From positions 1 to 64,000 of the forward strand of contig CAWJLS010000013.1 in assembly GCA_963843755.1 (NCBI GenBank): 64,000 nucleotides of DNA, read 5' to 3'. The position numbers and the translations under genes were made by a program. The stretch comes from CAWJLS01 sp963843755 (GTDB lineage Bacteria; Acidobacteriota; Thermoanaerobaculia; Multivoradales; DATKCC01). How positions within the stretch are numbered: the stretch's first letter is position 1; the number at the start of each line of letters is the position of its first letter. The notes under the pieces were generated by a model. It had not been told where the DNA came from. It made no database searches and was given only the letters and a program-made list of their open reading frames with translations. Below, piece after piece: positions 44,907 to 55,946 of this stretch.

Positions 44907-45658
44907 GCTCGACGGTCTGCATCATGCAGCCTCGCCTGCTGCCCCATCTCGGCTACTTCGCCCTGATGAGCCGGGTCGACCGGTTCGTTCTGTTCGACAG
45001 CGCTCAGTACGTCCGGAGGGAGTGGATCAACCGGAACCGGATCCGGATTGCCGGGGGAGGCAGCGGTCCGGACGCCGCGTGGCGATGGCTCCAGGTGCCG
45101 GTGCGCAAGGCGCCGCGGGAGGCCGCCATCCGCGAGATCGACATCGCGTTCGACCCTCCGTGGCAGGACCGGCTCCGGACGACCCTCCACCACACCTATG
45201 GGCGCGCGCCCCGGTTCGACGAGGTAATGGCGCTCATCGAGCCGCTCTGGGATCCCCCCCACCGTCTCGTCGATCTTCTCTTCGTGCTGCTCGTCCGGTT
45301 CGCCGATGCCCTCGATCTGGCTCCCGAGTGGGTCTGGTCCTCGGAGGTGGAGGGCTCCGGGGCGGTTCCTGCCGACCCGCAGGAACGGGTCGTCGAGATC
45401 TGCCGCCGGCTCGGCGCCTCGACCTACTGGAACCTGCCCGGCGGGCGTGCTCTCTATCGCCCGGAGCGGTTCGCCGCCGCGGGGATCGAGCTACGGTTCG
45501 TGCCCGAGATTCCGGTCGAGGCGCTACGCCGCGAGTACGCCGAGGCGAGTCTGCTGAGCATCGTCGACGTCGCGATGTACCACCCGCCCGGAGAGATTCG
45601 CCGGATGCTCGCCGACCCGGGTGAGGATAGTGCGACGGGACGTATCCCCGCGACCTGA
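44903..45658 (+). CDS. WbqC-family protein
   Basis: 251 residues. IMQPRLLPHLGYFALMSRVDRFVLFDSAQYVRREWINRNRI is laid out like the start of WbqC proteins (M-Q-P-x-Y-x-P-W-x-G-Y-F ... F-x-D-x-V-Q-Y ... N-R-N-R-I), which occur in O-antigen loci. The C-terminal STYWNLPGGRALY segment is also typical. WbqC is thought to act in amino-sugar polymer assembly or acylation, but no firm biochemistry is known to me. Start overlaps the flippase-like gene (ATGA). Confidence 0.85.
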   Translation: MSSTVCIMQPRLLPHLGYFALMSRVDRFVLFDSAQYVRREWINRNRIRIAGGGSGPDAAWRWLQVPVRKAPREAAIREIDIAFDPPWQDRLRTTLHHTYGRAPRFDEVMALIEPLWDPPHRLVDLLFVLLVRFADALDLAPEWVWSSEVEGSGAVPADPQERVVEICRRLGASTYWNLPGGRALYRPERFAAAGIELRFVPEIPVEALRREYAEASLLSIVDVAMYHPPGEIRRMLADPGEDSATGRIPAT

Positions 45659-45713
45659 GCTTCTCGGGCGCTCGTTGGCACTCGGCCAAGCAGCTCCCGG
45701 CCGCGGGGCGCGG

Positions 45714-45719
45714 TAGACT
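45714..45719 (+). promoter_or_regulatory. Putative -10 element TAGACT before the GT39 gene
   Basis: GGTAGACTC (45712-45720) lies 36 nt upstream of the ATG at 45756 and 55 nt after the WbqC stop; same motif class as elsewhere in the window. Confidence 0.38.
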
Positions 45720-45755
45720 CCCGGCCGATCATGGAAGCGGAACCGCGCGCGGAGA

Positions 45756-47492
45756 ATGTCGATGGCGACGGCTGAGGGGGCGGACGACCGCGGCCGGCCG
45801 GCGACGCCCTTTTCGCCGGCCCGCATCCTCCTCGCCGGCCTGCTGGGAGTTGTGTTGCTCGGAGCTCTCGGCCTGCTGGTGGAAATGGCCGCGAGCCGGC
45901 CGTTCCAGGTCGACGAGGTCGAGCACATTCACGCGGCCTACGAGCTCCGGGCGGGACGGCTCATCTACCGGGATTTTCGCCAAGCGCACGACCCGTTGCT
46001 CTACCCGTTGCTCGAACCTCTGATCGATCCGGCCCGACCGGCGGCGAGCTTCCGTCGTGCGCGAATCCTCAGCACCGGGATGTTGCTCGGCACCATCGTG
46101 CTGGTCGGCCTCTGTGCCTACCGGCTGAGCAACTGGCTCGGTGCCTGGCTGGCCGGCGGCCTCTGCCTGACCAACACGACCCTGTTGGAGCGGGGAATGG
46201 AGGTGAGACCCGATGGCGCGGTCGCTCTGTGCACGGCAGCCGCCCTGGCGGTGGAGCTCTCGGGCTGGAGCGCGCGCCGCCGCTTCGTCGTCGAGGGACT
46301 CTTGCTCTCTGCGGCCTTCCTCTTCACCAACAAGGCGGCGTTCGCCTGCTTCGCCTTCGGCTGCCTCTGGCTGGTCACGGCGGTCCGGCGGCGCTCTCCA
46401 TCGCTGGTCGTCTGGCCGATGGTGGCGTGGACTCTACCGCTGCTGTCGGCGGCCGCGGTCATGGCATGGCTCGGCAACCTCGTGCCCTTCCTCCGCCTCA
46501 ATGTCCTGAGCGCGGCCTCCGAAGCCCTGGGAACGGCGGCGCACACGACCCGCTTCGGGCCCTGGCCGTTCCTGGCGCACGAGGGTCTCAGAAACGGCGT
46601 GTTCTCCGCCCTTGCCCTCGCCGGCCTGATCTACGGCGCTGCCGCCTGGCTCCAGCGGTCGCCGGCCCCGTCGTCCTGCCGCAACGTGGCCGGCGTTCGT
46701 TTCACCCTGGTTCTGGGCGTGGTGCTCCTGGCATCGCTCTGGCTCAATCCGTTCCCGTTCCCCTATCTTCACGTGACGGTCCTGCCGACGCTGGCCGTGC
46801 TCGCCGGAGTGGTGGTGGCGTGCGTGGCGTCCCGGTTCGGGCTCACCGCGGCCCGGCCGGCCGGCCTGGCCCTCGTCCTGGTCCTGGTCGCGGTGAGCCT
46901 GCTGGTGACCTTTCCGCGCCTGGTCGACGTGGCGAGCCGTTCGCAGACCCACCAGCTTGAGACCCTGGAGGAGGTCCAGCGGGTGACGGACCCCGGCGAC
47001 CCGGTCTTCGACATGGTCGGGCTCTACTTTCGGCCGGACGGTCAGTTCGCCTACCTGATGACCGGCAACACTTTCTCCCGCTACCGCGCGGGCGGTCTGC
47101 CGCCGATCCCGGAAGAGCTTCGGCGGACCGGCACGGTGGCACTGATCGTGAGCTACCGGACGAGCTGGCTGGACGCGCCGGACCGCCGGTTCCTCGCCCA
47201 GCGGTTCGTCCACTACGACGGCAACATCTTTCTGCTCGGAGCCGATCTCTCCAGGCTGGCGGTGGGGGAGACGCGCCGCTTCGAAGCGCTTGCCGAGAAG
47301 CGGTTCCGGATCGAGGGTGCCGGCACCTTCGAGGTGGACGGCGCGCCGTTCCGCGAGGGGGTTCTACGGCGCGGCTGGCACGAGGTGCGGCGGCTCACCG
47401 GCAACGGACCGGGCCGCCTGATCGTCGCCACCCCCGAGCCGGTCCCCTGGCCGCCCCGGCCGCCGGCACGCCTGTACGTCAACTTCGACTGA
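45756..47492 (+). CDS. Membrane glycosyltransferase, GT39/ArnT-PMT-like
   Basis: 578 residues with a hydrophobic core of ten or more helices. The first periplasmic loop holds FQVDEVEHIHAAYELRAGRLIYRDF, where the Asp-Glu pair is the catalytic/metal site of GT-C enzymes such as ArnT and protein O-mannosyltransferases. A soluble C-terminal domain of about 180 residues follows the last helix. Such enzymes use polyprenyl-phosphate sugars outside the inner membrane. ATG 45756 is chosen; an upstream ATG at 45731 is out of frame. Confidence 0.83.
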   Translation: MSMATAEGADDRGRPATPFSPARILLAGLLGVVLLGALGLLVEMAASRPFQVDEVEHIHAAYELRAGRLIYRDFRQAHDPLLYPLLEPLIDPARPAASFRRARILSTGMLLGTIVLVGLCAYRLSNWLGAWLAGGLCLTNTTLLERGMEVRPDGAVALCTAAALAVELSGWSARRRFVVEGLLLSAAFLFTNKAAFACFAFGCLWLVTAVRRRSPSLVVWPMVAWTLPLLSAAAVMAWLGNLVPFLRLNVLSAASEALGTAAHTTRFGPWPFLAHEGLRNGVFSALALAGLIYGAAAWLQRSPAPSSCRNVAGVRFTLVLGVVLLASLWLNPFPFPYLHVTVLPTLAVLAGVVVACVASRFGLTAARPAGLALVLVLVAVSLLVTFPRLVDVASRSQTHQLETLEEVQRVTDPGDPVFDMVGLYFRPDGQFAYLMTGNTFSRYRAGGLPPIPEELRRTGTVALIVSYRTSWLDAPDRRFLAQRFVHYDGNIFLLGADLSRLAVGETRRFEALAEKRFRIEGAGTFEVDGAPFREGVLRRGWHEVRRLTGNGPGRLIVATPEPVPWPPRPPARLYVNFD

Positions 47493-47495
47493 GCG

Positions 47496-47510
47496 CGGCG
47501 GTCCCCGCCG
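47496..47510. terminator. Short hairpin between convergent genes
   Basis: CGGCGG (47496-47501), loop TCC, CCGCCG (47505-47510) forms a perfect 6-bp GC stem in the 24-bp gap between the GT39 and flavin-reductase stops. No U-tract follows on either strand, so termination efficiency is uncertain. Confidence 0.35.
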
Positions 47511-47516
47511 GGTTCG

Positions 47517-48062
47517 TCAGCCCGCGGGCTCGGTTTCCCCGTCGGAGGAGCCGGTGTCCTGCGCGCCCGGGTCGTGGTGGACGTCGAGGTGGCGGTAGCC
47601 CCGGTTCCAGTAGAGCAGCGGCGGCTCGTCCGGGTGCGGGACGTGGGCGGCCTGGATCTCGCCGACGTAGATCGTGTTGGTCTCGGCCGCGTAGCGCCCC
47701 TGGATCGTGCAGTCCATCCAGGCCAGGGCGTCGCCCAGGACCGGCGCGCCGGTGGCCGCGGTGCGCCAGTCGCCGACGGCGAACCGGTCCTCGTCCTTGA
47801 CCCAGGCGAAACGGTTGGACATCTCCACCTGGTCGTGGCGGAGGATGTTGACCGAAAACACCGCCCCCTCTCGCTCGAGGAGCTTGTAGGCGCGGTGGCG
47901 GTGGTCGACGATCACCATGACGAGCGGCGGCTGGGGGGAGATGGAGGCGAAGGCCGAGACCGTCAGGCCGTGGGTCTGGTCGCCCGCCTTGACCGCCACG
48001 ATGGTCACCCCGGACGGGTAGTGGCGCAGGACGCTGCGGAACTCTTCGGAGGAGATGGGCAT
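47517..48062 (-). CDS. Flavin reductase-like domain protein
   Basis: 181 residues of the FMN-binding split-barrel family that includes HpaC/RutF-type NAD(P)H:flavin oxidoreductases. FRSVLRHYPSGVTIVAVKAG and GLTVSAFASISPQPPLVMV are the standard opening, with FSVNILRHDQVEMSNRFA following. It probably supplies reduced flavin to a monooxygenase or uses bound FMN itself; no monooxygenase partner is adjacent. An acidic tail ends the protein. It lies 32 bp downstream of the RNase D gene on the same strand. Confidence 0.88.
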   Translation of the reverse strand: MPISSEEFRSVLRHYPSGVTIVAVKAGDQTHGLTVSAFASISPQPPLVMVIVDHRHRAYKLLEREGAVFSVNILRHDQVEMSNRFAWVKDEDRFAVGDWRTAATGAPVLGDALAWMDCTIQGRYAAETNTIYVGEIQAAHVPHPDEPPLLYWNRGYRHLDVHHDPGAQDTGSSDGETEPAG

Positions 48063-48094
48063 GAGAGGGCTCCTTCGGGACGCGCGGGAGGCGG

Positions 48095-49278
48095 TCAGCC
48101 GCCCGCCAGTCGGATGCCGGCGTCGGACGATTCGTCGATCTCGATGGCGGTCTCGCCCGACAGCCAGGCGAGCAGCGCCTCGCCGGCCAGCTCGCGGCGC
48201 CAGCCGCCGAGCACCGGCAGCTCGGGCTCGGTGTCGCGGTCGCCCTCGACCCACCAGCGCACCAGCTCTTCCACGTCGCTCCGGGTGCCGACGAAGCGCG
48301 GCGCGATGCCGGCTTCGCGGGCGCGGGCGTTGACCAGGCCGGAGAGCAGCACCGACCACGCCCGGGCGGCGTCGGGCAGCGGCCGGACGCGCGACTCCCG
48401 GGGCGGCGGGTCGTTGCGGCCGCTGCGGACGGCGTCGAGGATCTCCCGGCCGTGGCGGTGGACGGTGCCCTCCTTGATGCCGCGGATGCCGTGCAGGTCC
48501 TGGGGGCTGGCCGGCGCCCGGCGGGCGATCTCGAGCAGGGAGCGGTCCTGGACGATCCAGGAGGGCGGACGGTTCTCGTCGAGGGCGGTGCGCTCGCGCC
48601 ACGCGGCCAGGGCCCGGAGGGCTCCCAGGTCCTTGCCGCGGAGCTTGGTCCAGGCCTTGACCCGGCGGTACATCTGCTCGGGCGGCGTGCGGGAGGCGGC
48701 GGTCTCCGCCAGCCGCTGCGTCTCTTCGACCACCCAGGGCAGGCGACCGGCCTCTTCGAGGCGCCGCCGGAGCTCCGGCCAGACGCGGTGCAGGTAGCGG
48801 ACGTCGTCGAGGGCGTAGCGGAGCTGTTCGGCGCTCAGGGGGCGCCTGCACCAGTCGGTGAACTGGGCCCCCTTGTCCAGGGAGATGTCGAGCAGCGAGT
48901 CGATCAGGTTGGCGTACCCGACCTGGTCGCCGAGGCCGAGGAAGGCCGCCGCGATCTGGCTGTCGTAGAGCGAGACGGCGGCGACGTCGAAACGTTGGCC
49001 GAGCAGCGCCAGGTCCGCCTGGGCGGCGTGGAAGACCGTCTCGACCTCCGGATCGGCGACCAGCGCGACGACCGGCGTCGGGTCGACGGCCAGGGGGTCG
49101 ATCGCCGCCACGTCGGCGTCTTCCGGGTCGCCCCAACCGACCTGGACCAGGCAGAGCTCCGGAAGGTAGCGGCTCTCGGAGACGAACTCGAGATCCATGG
49201 CGACGGTCCCGGCGGAGCGGAGGGTTTCGGCGAGCGCTGCCACGCCGGCCGGGTCGGTGACGGTACGTTCCGAAGCCA

Positions 49279-49279
<1 letters not shown>
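48095..49279 (-). CDS. rnd: Ribonuclease D
   Basis: 3'-5' exoribonuclease of 394 residues that matures tRNA and other small RNA ends. The DEDD catalytic set is seen in AMDLEFV (D, E), HAAQADLALLGQRF (D) and YALDDVRYLH (Y, D). One HRDC domain follows (about 210-290, RVKAWTKLRGKDLGALRALAAWRE) and a second, weaker HRDC-like part closes the protein. ATG 49279 overlaps the SpeA stop (TGATG), so it is translated behind arginine decarboxylase, an unusual pairing with no known functional link. Confidence 0.9.
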
Positions 49280-51225
<1,946 letters not shown>

Positions 51226-51329
51226 CTCGCTGCGCGCTCTCCTGTCCGGCGATGTCCAACTTTCCGGCGGTGTCCAAACAGCACGACGCCCCGGTTCCGG
51301 ACGGACCGGGCCGGGGCGGACCGTGAAAA

Positions 51330-51335
51330 ATCCTA
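51330..51335 (-). promoter_or_regulatory. Putative -10 element TAGGAT upstream of speA
   Basis: On the minus strand GGTAGGATT (51337-51329) is followed by a T-rich run. It lies about 105 nt before the speA ATG in the 214-bp gap between speA and clpS. Confidence 0.35.
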
Positions 51336-51439
51336 CCACGCAAGGTCGCCGTCTCGGGCGCGGCCACGAGGTGACAGGACGGGGTGCGAACGGTTTCCGC
51401 CCTTGCTATCGGGACCTCCCTTGCTTAAAGTGACCCTCG

Positions 51440-51817
51440 ATGAAGATCCTCGGGACCGACCGTAGTCTACCGGCCCCGCCACCACGCCCTTTGCTGGGCT
51501 CCGGCGCTTCGGCAGACTCGGACCAGCGGGAGGAGCTGGCCGTTCGGCAGCGCAAGGCGGTGCAGAAGCCCCGCCTGTACAAGGTCCTGCTCCACAACGA
51601 CGATTTCACCACCATGGAGTTCGTGGTGGACATGCTGGTGCGCTATTTCCGCAAGTCCCGGGTCGAGGCGACCCGCATCATGTTGGAGGTCCACCACCGC
51701 GGGCTGGGGGTGGCCGGGATCTTCACCTACGAGGTGGCCGAGACCAAGGTGGCCCAGGTGACGGCCGAGGCGCGGCAGCAGGGCATGCCGCTCAAATGCA
51801 CGGTGGACCCGGCATGA
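51440..51817 (+). CDS. clpS: ATP-dependent Clp protease adaptor ClpS
   Basis: 125-residue N-recognin that hands N-degron substrates to ClpA. The core (about 45-125) holds YKVLLHNDDFTTMEFVV with the Asn-Asp-Asp that contacts the N-terminal residue, and VHHRGLGVAGIFTYEVAETKV. The N-terminal 40 residues are a flexible extension. Its stop overlaps the clpA start (ATGA), the classical clpS-clpA arrangement. Confidence 0.95.
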   Translation: MKILGTDRSLPAPPPRPLLGSGASADSDQREELAVRQRKAVQKPRLYKVLLHNDDFTTMEFVVDMLVRYFRKSRVEATRIMLEVHHRGLGVAGIFTYEVAETKVAQVTAEARQQGMPLKCTVDPA

Positions 51818-54093
51818 GGCTCTCCCGGGAGCTCCAGATCTCCCTCTCCGCGGCGCTCATGGAGGCGGCCCACCGGGGGCACGAGTACGCCGGCCTCGAG
51901 CACCTGCTCTACGCCCTCATCCAGGACGACCTCACCGCCCGGGTGCTGCGCCGCTCGGGAGCGGATCTCCCGAGCCTCCAGTCGCGCCTCGAGCGCTTCC
52001 TGGACGACGAGCTCGACCGGATGCCCGAGGACGAGCGGGGCGAGCCGTCGACCACCCTGGCCTTCCAGCGGGTGCTGGCGCGGGCCGTTGCTCAGCGCCA
52101 GGGGGCGGGCAAGGACGAGGTCGGCGGTCCCGACGTGCTGGTCTCGATGTACGCGGAGCCGGAGTCGTTCGCCGTCTACTTCCTGGAAGAGGAGGGCGTC
52201 ACCCGCCTCGAGCTGGTGGCCTATCTCGCCCACGGCGTCGGCGAGGGCGAGCCGAGCGACGAGGGCTGGGAGCCGGACGGCCTGGACGACGAGGACGACG
52301 TCTTCGACGACGAGGACGACCTCGACGAGGACGACGAGGAGGAGACCGGCCGCGATCCGCTGGCGGCGTTCACCCAAGACCTGACCGACCTGGCCCGCCG
52401 CGGGCTGGTCGATCCGCTGGTCGGCCGCGACCGCGAGATCGAACGCACCCTTCACGTGCTCGCCCGCCGGCGCAAGAACAACCCGATCTTCGTCGGCGAC
52501 TCGGGCGTCGGCAAGACCGCGCTGGTCGAAGGGCTCGCCCTGCGCATCGCCGAGGGCCGGGTGCCGGAGCCGCTACGCGACGCGTCGATCTTCTCCCTCG
52601 ACCTGGGCGCCCTGGTCGCCGGCACCCGCTACCGCGGCGACTTCGAGAACCGACTCAAGGCGGTGCTCAAGGCGCTCAAGGACCGGGAGCGGGCGGTGCT
52701 GTTCGTCGACGAGATCCACACCCTGGTGGGCGCCGGCGCCGCCGGCAGCGGCACCATGGACGCCTCGAACCTGCTCAAGCCGGCGCTACGCTCGGGGGCG
52801 CTGCGCTGCATCGGCGCCACCACCTGGGAGGAGTACCGGCAGAGCTTCGAGCGCGACCGCGCGCTGGCCCGCCGCTTCCAGAAGGTGGAGCTCAACGAGC
52901 CGTCGGTCGAGGAGACGGTCGAGATCCTCGACGGCCTCCGGGGACGCTACGAGGAGCACCACGGCGTCACCTTCACCCGCCCGGCCATCCGCGCGGCCGC
53001 CGAGCTCGCGGCACGGCACCTGCGCGATCGGGCCCTGCCCGACAAGGCGATCGACCTGCTGGACGAAGCCGGCGCCGCGGCACGCCTCGCCGGACGCAAG
53101 CGGGTCGGCGTGCGGCGCATCGAGTCGGTGCTGGCGACCATGGCCCAGATCCCGCCGCGGCGGGTCCAGGGCGACGACCGGGAGCGTCTGGGCGCCCTCG
53201 AGATGGACCTCAAGGCGGCGGTGTTCGGCCAGGACGAGGCGATCGAGACCCTGGTCGGCGCCATCAAGATGGCCCGCGCCGGACTGGCCAGCCCGGACCG
53301 CCCGGTCGGCGCCTTCCTGCTGACCGGACCGACCGGCGTCGGCAAGACGGAGGCGGCGCGCCAGCTCTCCACCTGCCTGGGCGTGCCACTGCTGCGCTTC
53401 GACATGAGCGAGTACATGGAGCGCCACAGCGTCTCGCGCCTGGTCGGGGCGCCGCCGGGCTACGTCGGCTTCGACCGCGGCGGCCTGCTGACCGAGGCGG
53501 TGTCGAAGAGCCCGTACGCGGTGCTGCTGCTCGACGAGATCGAGAAGGCCCATCCCGACGTCTACAACATCCTGCTCCAGGTGATGGACCACGGCACCCT
53601 GACCGATTCGAACGGCAAGGTGACCGACTTCCGCCAGACGATCCTGCTGATGACTTCGAACGTCGGCGCCCGCGAGCTGGCCGGCCGCACCCCCGGTTTC
53701 ACCGGTGGCGGCGAGCCGGTGCGCAACCAGGGGGCGGACAAGGAGGCGTTCGAGCGGGTCTTCACCCCGGAGTTCCGCAACCGCCTGGACGCCCGCATCG
53801 CGTTCCGGGCTCTCGACCCGGCCGTGATGGTGCGGATCGTCGACAAGTTCCTCGACGAGGTCCGCAAGCAGCTCGCGGAGCGCAAGGTGGAGCTGGCCGC
53901 GACGCCGGCCGCCCGCCAGCTCCTGGCCGAGCGCGGCTACGACCCGGCCTACGGCGCGCGGCCGCTGGCGCGGGTGATCGATCGCACGGTCAAGCGCCCG
54001 CTGACCGACGAGCTGCTGTTCGGCCGCCTGCGCGACGGCGGCCGGGTGACCGTCGGCGTCTCCGGCGGCGAGATCGACCTCCGGTTCGACTGA
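51814..54093 (+). CDS. clpA: ATP-dependent Clp protease ATPase subunit ClpA
   Basis: AAA+ unfoldase of 759 residues. Clp-N repeats (about 1-145) dock ClpS. A strongly acidic linker (about 150-190, mostly Asp/Glu) leads to D1 with GDSGVGKTALVEG and FVDEIHTLVGAG, and D2 with GPTGVGKTEAARQL, LLLDEIEKAH and the ClpB/D2 lid. The IGL-type loop needed for ClpP binding is not obvious at the usual place (about 610-620, where GRTPGFTGGG is read), so ClpP pairing should be checked. The acidic linker is longer than in E. coli ClpA. Confidence 0.94.
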   Translation: MRLSRELQISLSAALMEAAHRGHEYAGLEHLLYALIQDDLTARVLRRSGADLPSLQSRLERFLDDELDRMPEDERGEPSTTLAFQRVLARAVAQRQGAGKDEVGGPDVLVSMYAEPESFAVYFLEEEGVTRLELVAYLAHGVGEGEPSDEGWEPDGLDDEDDVFDDEDDLDEDDEEETGRDPLAAFTQDLTDLARRGLVDPLVGRDREIERTLHVLARRRKNNPIFVGDSGVGKTALVEGLALRIAEGRVPEPLRDASIFSLDLGALVAGTRYRGDFENRLKAVLKALKDRERAVLFVDEIHTLVGAGAAGSGTMDASNLLKPALRSGALRCIGATTWEEYRQSFERDRALARRFQKVELNEPSVEETVEILDGLRGRYEEHHGVTFTRPAIRAAAELAARHLRDRALPDKAIDLLDEAGAAARLAGRKRVGVRRIESVLATMAQIPPRRVQGDDRERLGALEMDLKAAVFGQDEAIETLVGAIKMARAGLASPDRPVGAFLLTGPTGVGKTEAARQLSTCLGVPLLRFDMSEYMERHSVSRLVGAPPGYVGFDRGGLLTEAVSKSPYAVLLLDEIEKAHPDVYNILLQVMDHGTLTDSNGKVTDFRQTILLMTSNVGARELAGRTPGFTGGGEPVRNQGADKEAFERVFTPEFRNRLDARIAFRALDPAVMVRIVDKFLDEVRKQLAERKVELAATPAARQLLAERGYDPAYGARPLARVIDRTVKRPLTDELLFGRLRDGGRVTVGVSGGEIDLRFD

Positions 54094-54151
54094 GCCGCGC
54101 CCCGCTCCCCGCCTCGCCTCCCGCCCGGGCTCCTGGCCCTCGGATTCGATC

Positions 54152-54172
54152 CCCCGCGGAGATCCGCAGGGG
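54152..54172. terminator. Imperfect hairpin between convergent clpA and ClC genes
   Basis: CCCCGCGG (54152-54159) can pair with CCGCAGGGG (54164-54172) with one bulged A and the loop AGAT, within the 115-bp gap between two convergent stops. No T-run follows. It could serve both directions as a weak terminator. Confidence 0.35.
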
Positions 54173-54208
54173 ACCGCTCGGGCGTCGGGGCGGAGGCCGA
54201 GCGCCGGG

Positions 54209-55945
54209 CTACTCGGCGCCGTCCGGTCCCAGCGCCATCCCCCGGAGCGTCGCATAGGCCTCCGGCGTGGCGATCAGCACCACCTGGTCGCCGGCCTCGA
54301 TCCGGGTCGGTCCCCGCGGGATCACCATCTCCTCGGAGCGCAAGATCGCCACGGCCGTGACGCCGGAGATCCCGCCGATCGATTCGGAGACCGGCGTGTC
54401 GGCCAGCGCCGAGCCTTCGCCGATCTCGATTGACACCAGCGAGCCGGCGCCGTCGGTGACCGGGATCGGCTCGCCGAAACGCAGCAGGCTGACCAGCCGC
54501 GGCAGGGTCAGCTCGGTCGATTCGAGGGCGTCGCCGTCGCCTTCGAGCATCTGGAGGGCGCGGCGGACAAAGACGCCGCGGTGGGCGGGCGAGTCCTCCC
54601 GGGCCGGCACCTGGTGCTCGTAGAGGGTCGGGTAGCGCAGCCCCGAGGTGAGGTGGCGCTGGACGACGAAGGAGACCGTGTTGGCCAGCATGGCGGGGAC
54701 GATCAGGCCGTAGCCGCCGGTCATCTCGGCCACCATGATCAGGGTCGAGATCGGCGTCCGCGCGGCGCCGGCGAAGACCGCCGCCATGCCGACCAGGACG
54801 AACGGCGCGGTGGTCGGCAGCGCTCCGACCGGCAGCACGTGGGTCAGGGCCCATCCGACCACGGCGCCCAGCCCGGCGCCGACCGTGATGGTCGGCGCGA
54901 AGACGCCGCCGGAGCCGCCGGAGCCGATGGTCAGGGCCATGGCCGGCCCCTTGACGAACAGCAGGGCCAGGAGGATGCCGATGGAGAGCTGGCCGGCGAT
55001 GGCCAACTCCACCCAGCCGTACCCGGTTCCCAGGACCTGCGGGGCGGCCATGCCGATCAGGCCGACCAGCAGGCCGCCGATGGCCGGCTTGACGTGGGGC
55101 ACGATCGGGATGCGATGGAACTGGTCGCGCACCCAGTAGAAGACCGTCGGCAGGGCCGCGCCGAGCAGGCCGGCGAACACGCCGAGGACGGCGTAGCCGA
55201 CCAGCTCGAGGGGCGAGAACGAGAGCCCGGCCGGGATGGCGAAGATCGGCGACCAGCCGCCCTCGATCAGGCCGCGCACCGCGTAGCCGGTGACCGCGGA
55301 GACCACCGTGTAGATCAGCGCCTCCGACTCGAACACCATGCCCGAGTAGAGGATCTCGACCGCGAAGATGGCCATGCCCAGGGGCGCCTGGAAGACCGCG
55401 GCGAGGCCGGCGGCCATGGAGGCCAGCAGCAGGATGCGGCGCTCCTGGCCGCGCAGGCGGACCAGCTTGGCCAACAGGCCGCCGAGGCCGACCACGATCT
55501 GGGCGGTCGGCCCTTCACGGCCGGCCACACCGCCGGAGCCGATGGTCAGGGCGGAGGCGATGGTCTTGACCACGGGGGTACGGCCGTTCACCTCGCCGCC
55601 GCGGGTGTGGTACGCCTCGAGGGCGGCGTCGGTGCCGTGCCCTTCGGCTTCCGGCGCCCAGCGGTAGACGATGAAGCCGGAGATCAGGCCGCCGAGGGTG
55701 GTGACCAGGGGCAGCCACCACAGGGCGAGGCCGTGGGGGAGCTGAACGGCCGGATCGAGGACGCCCGTCTCGGGCGGCGAGAAGTGGCCGATGCCCTCGA
55801 TCAGGTAGTGCTGCGCCACGTGGACGCAGAGCTCGAAGACGACGGCGGCGATGCCGCCGAGCACGCCGACGACGACACAGTAGCCGAGCAGGCGGTAGGT
55901 GGGACGGAAGATCGGTTCGCGGGGGGAAGTCGGTTCGGGGGTCAC
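54209..55945 (-). CDS. ClC-family chloride channel/transporter with TrkA-C domain
   Basis: 578 residues: about 18 membrane segments of the ClC fold, then a cytoplasmic RCK/TrkA-C-like domain (about 490-575, SIEIGEGSALADTPVSES ... AGDQVVLIATPEA). Selectivity-filter motifs GSGGVAGREGP (with the gating Glu) and GSGGSGGVFAPT are present. The first filter motif normally reads GSGIP, so anion selectivity may be altered. Start GTG 55945 lies 1 bp after the stop of the mannose-1-phosphate guanylyltransferase gene, so they are co-transcribed. It exports or imports halide, possibly coupled to protons. Confidence 0.9.
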   Translation of the reverse strand: MTPEPTSPREPIFRPTYRLLGYCVVVGVLGGIAAVVFELCVHVAQHYLIEGIGHFSPPETGVLDPAVQLPHGLALWWLPLVTTLGGLISGFIVYRWAPEAEGHGTDAALEAYHTRGGEVNGRTPVVKTIASALTIGSGGVAGREGPTAQIVVGLGGLLAKLVRLRGQERRILLLASMAAGLAAVFQAPLGMAIFAVEILYSGMVFESEALIYTVVSAVTGYAVRGLIEGGWSPIFAIPAGLSFSPLELVGYAVLGVFAGLLGAALPTVFYWVRDQFHRIPIVPHVKPAIGGLLVGLIGMAAPQVLGTGYGWVELAIAGQLSIGILLALLFVKGPAMALTIGSGGSGGVFAPTITVGAGLGAVVGWALTHVLPVGALPTTAPFVLVGMAAVFAGAARTPISTLIMVAEMTGGYGLIVPAMLANTVSFVVQRHLTSGLRYPTLYEHQVPAREDSPAHRGVFVRRALQMLEGDGDALESTELTLPRLVSLLRFGEPIPVTDGAGSLVSIEIGEGSALADTPVSESIGGISGVTAVAILRSEEMVIPRGPTRIEAGDQVVLIATPEAYATLRGMALGPDGAE

Positions 55946-55946
55946 G

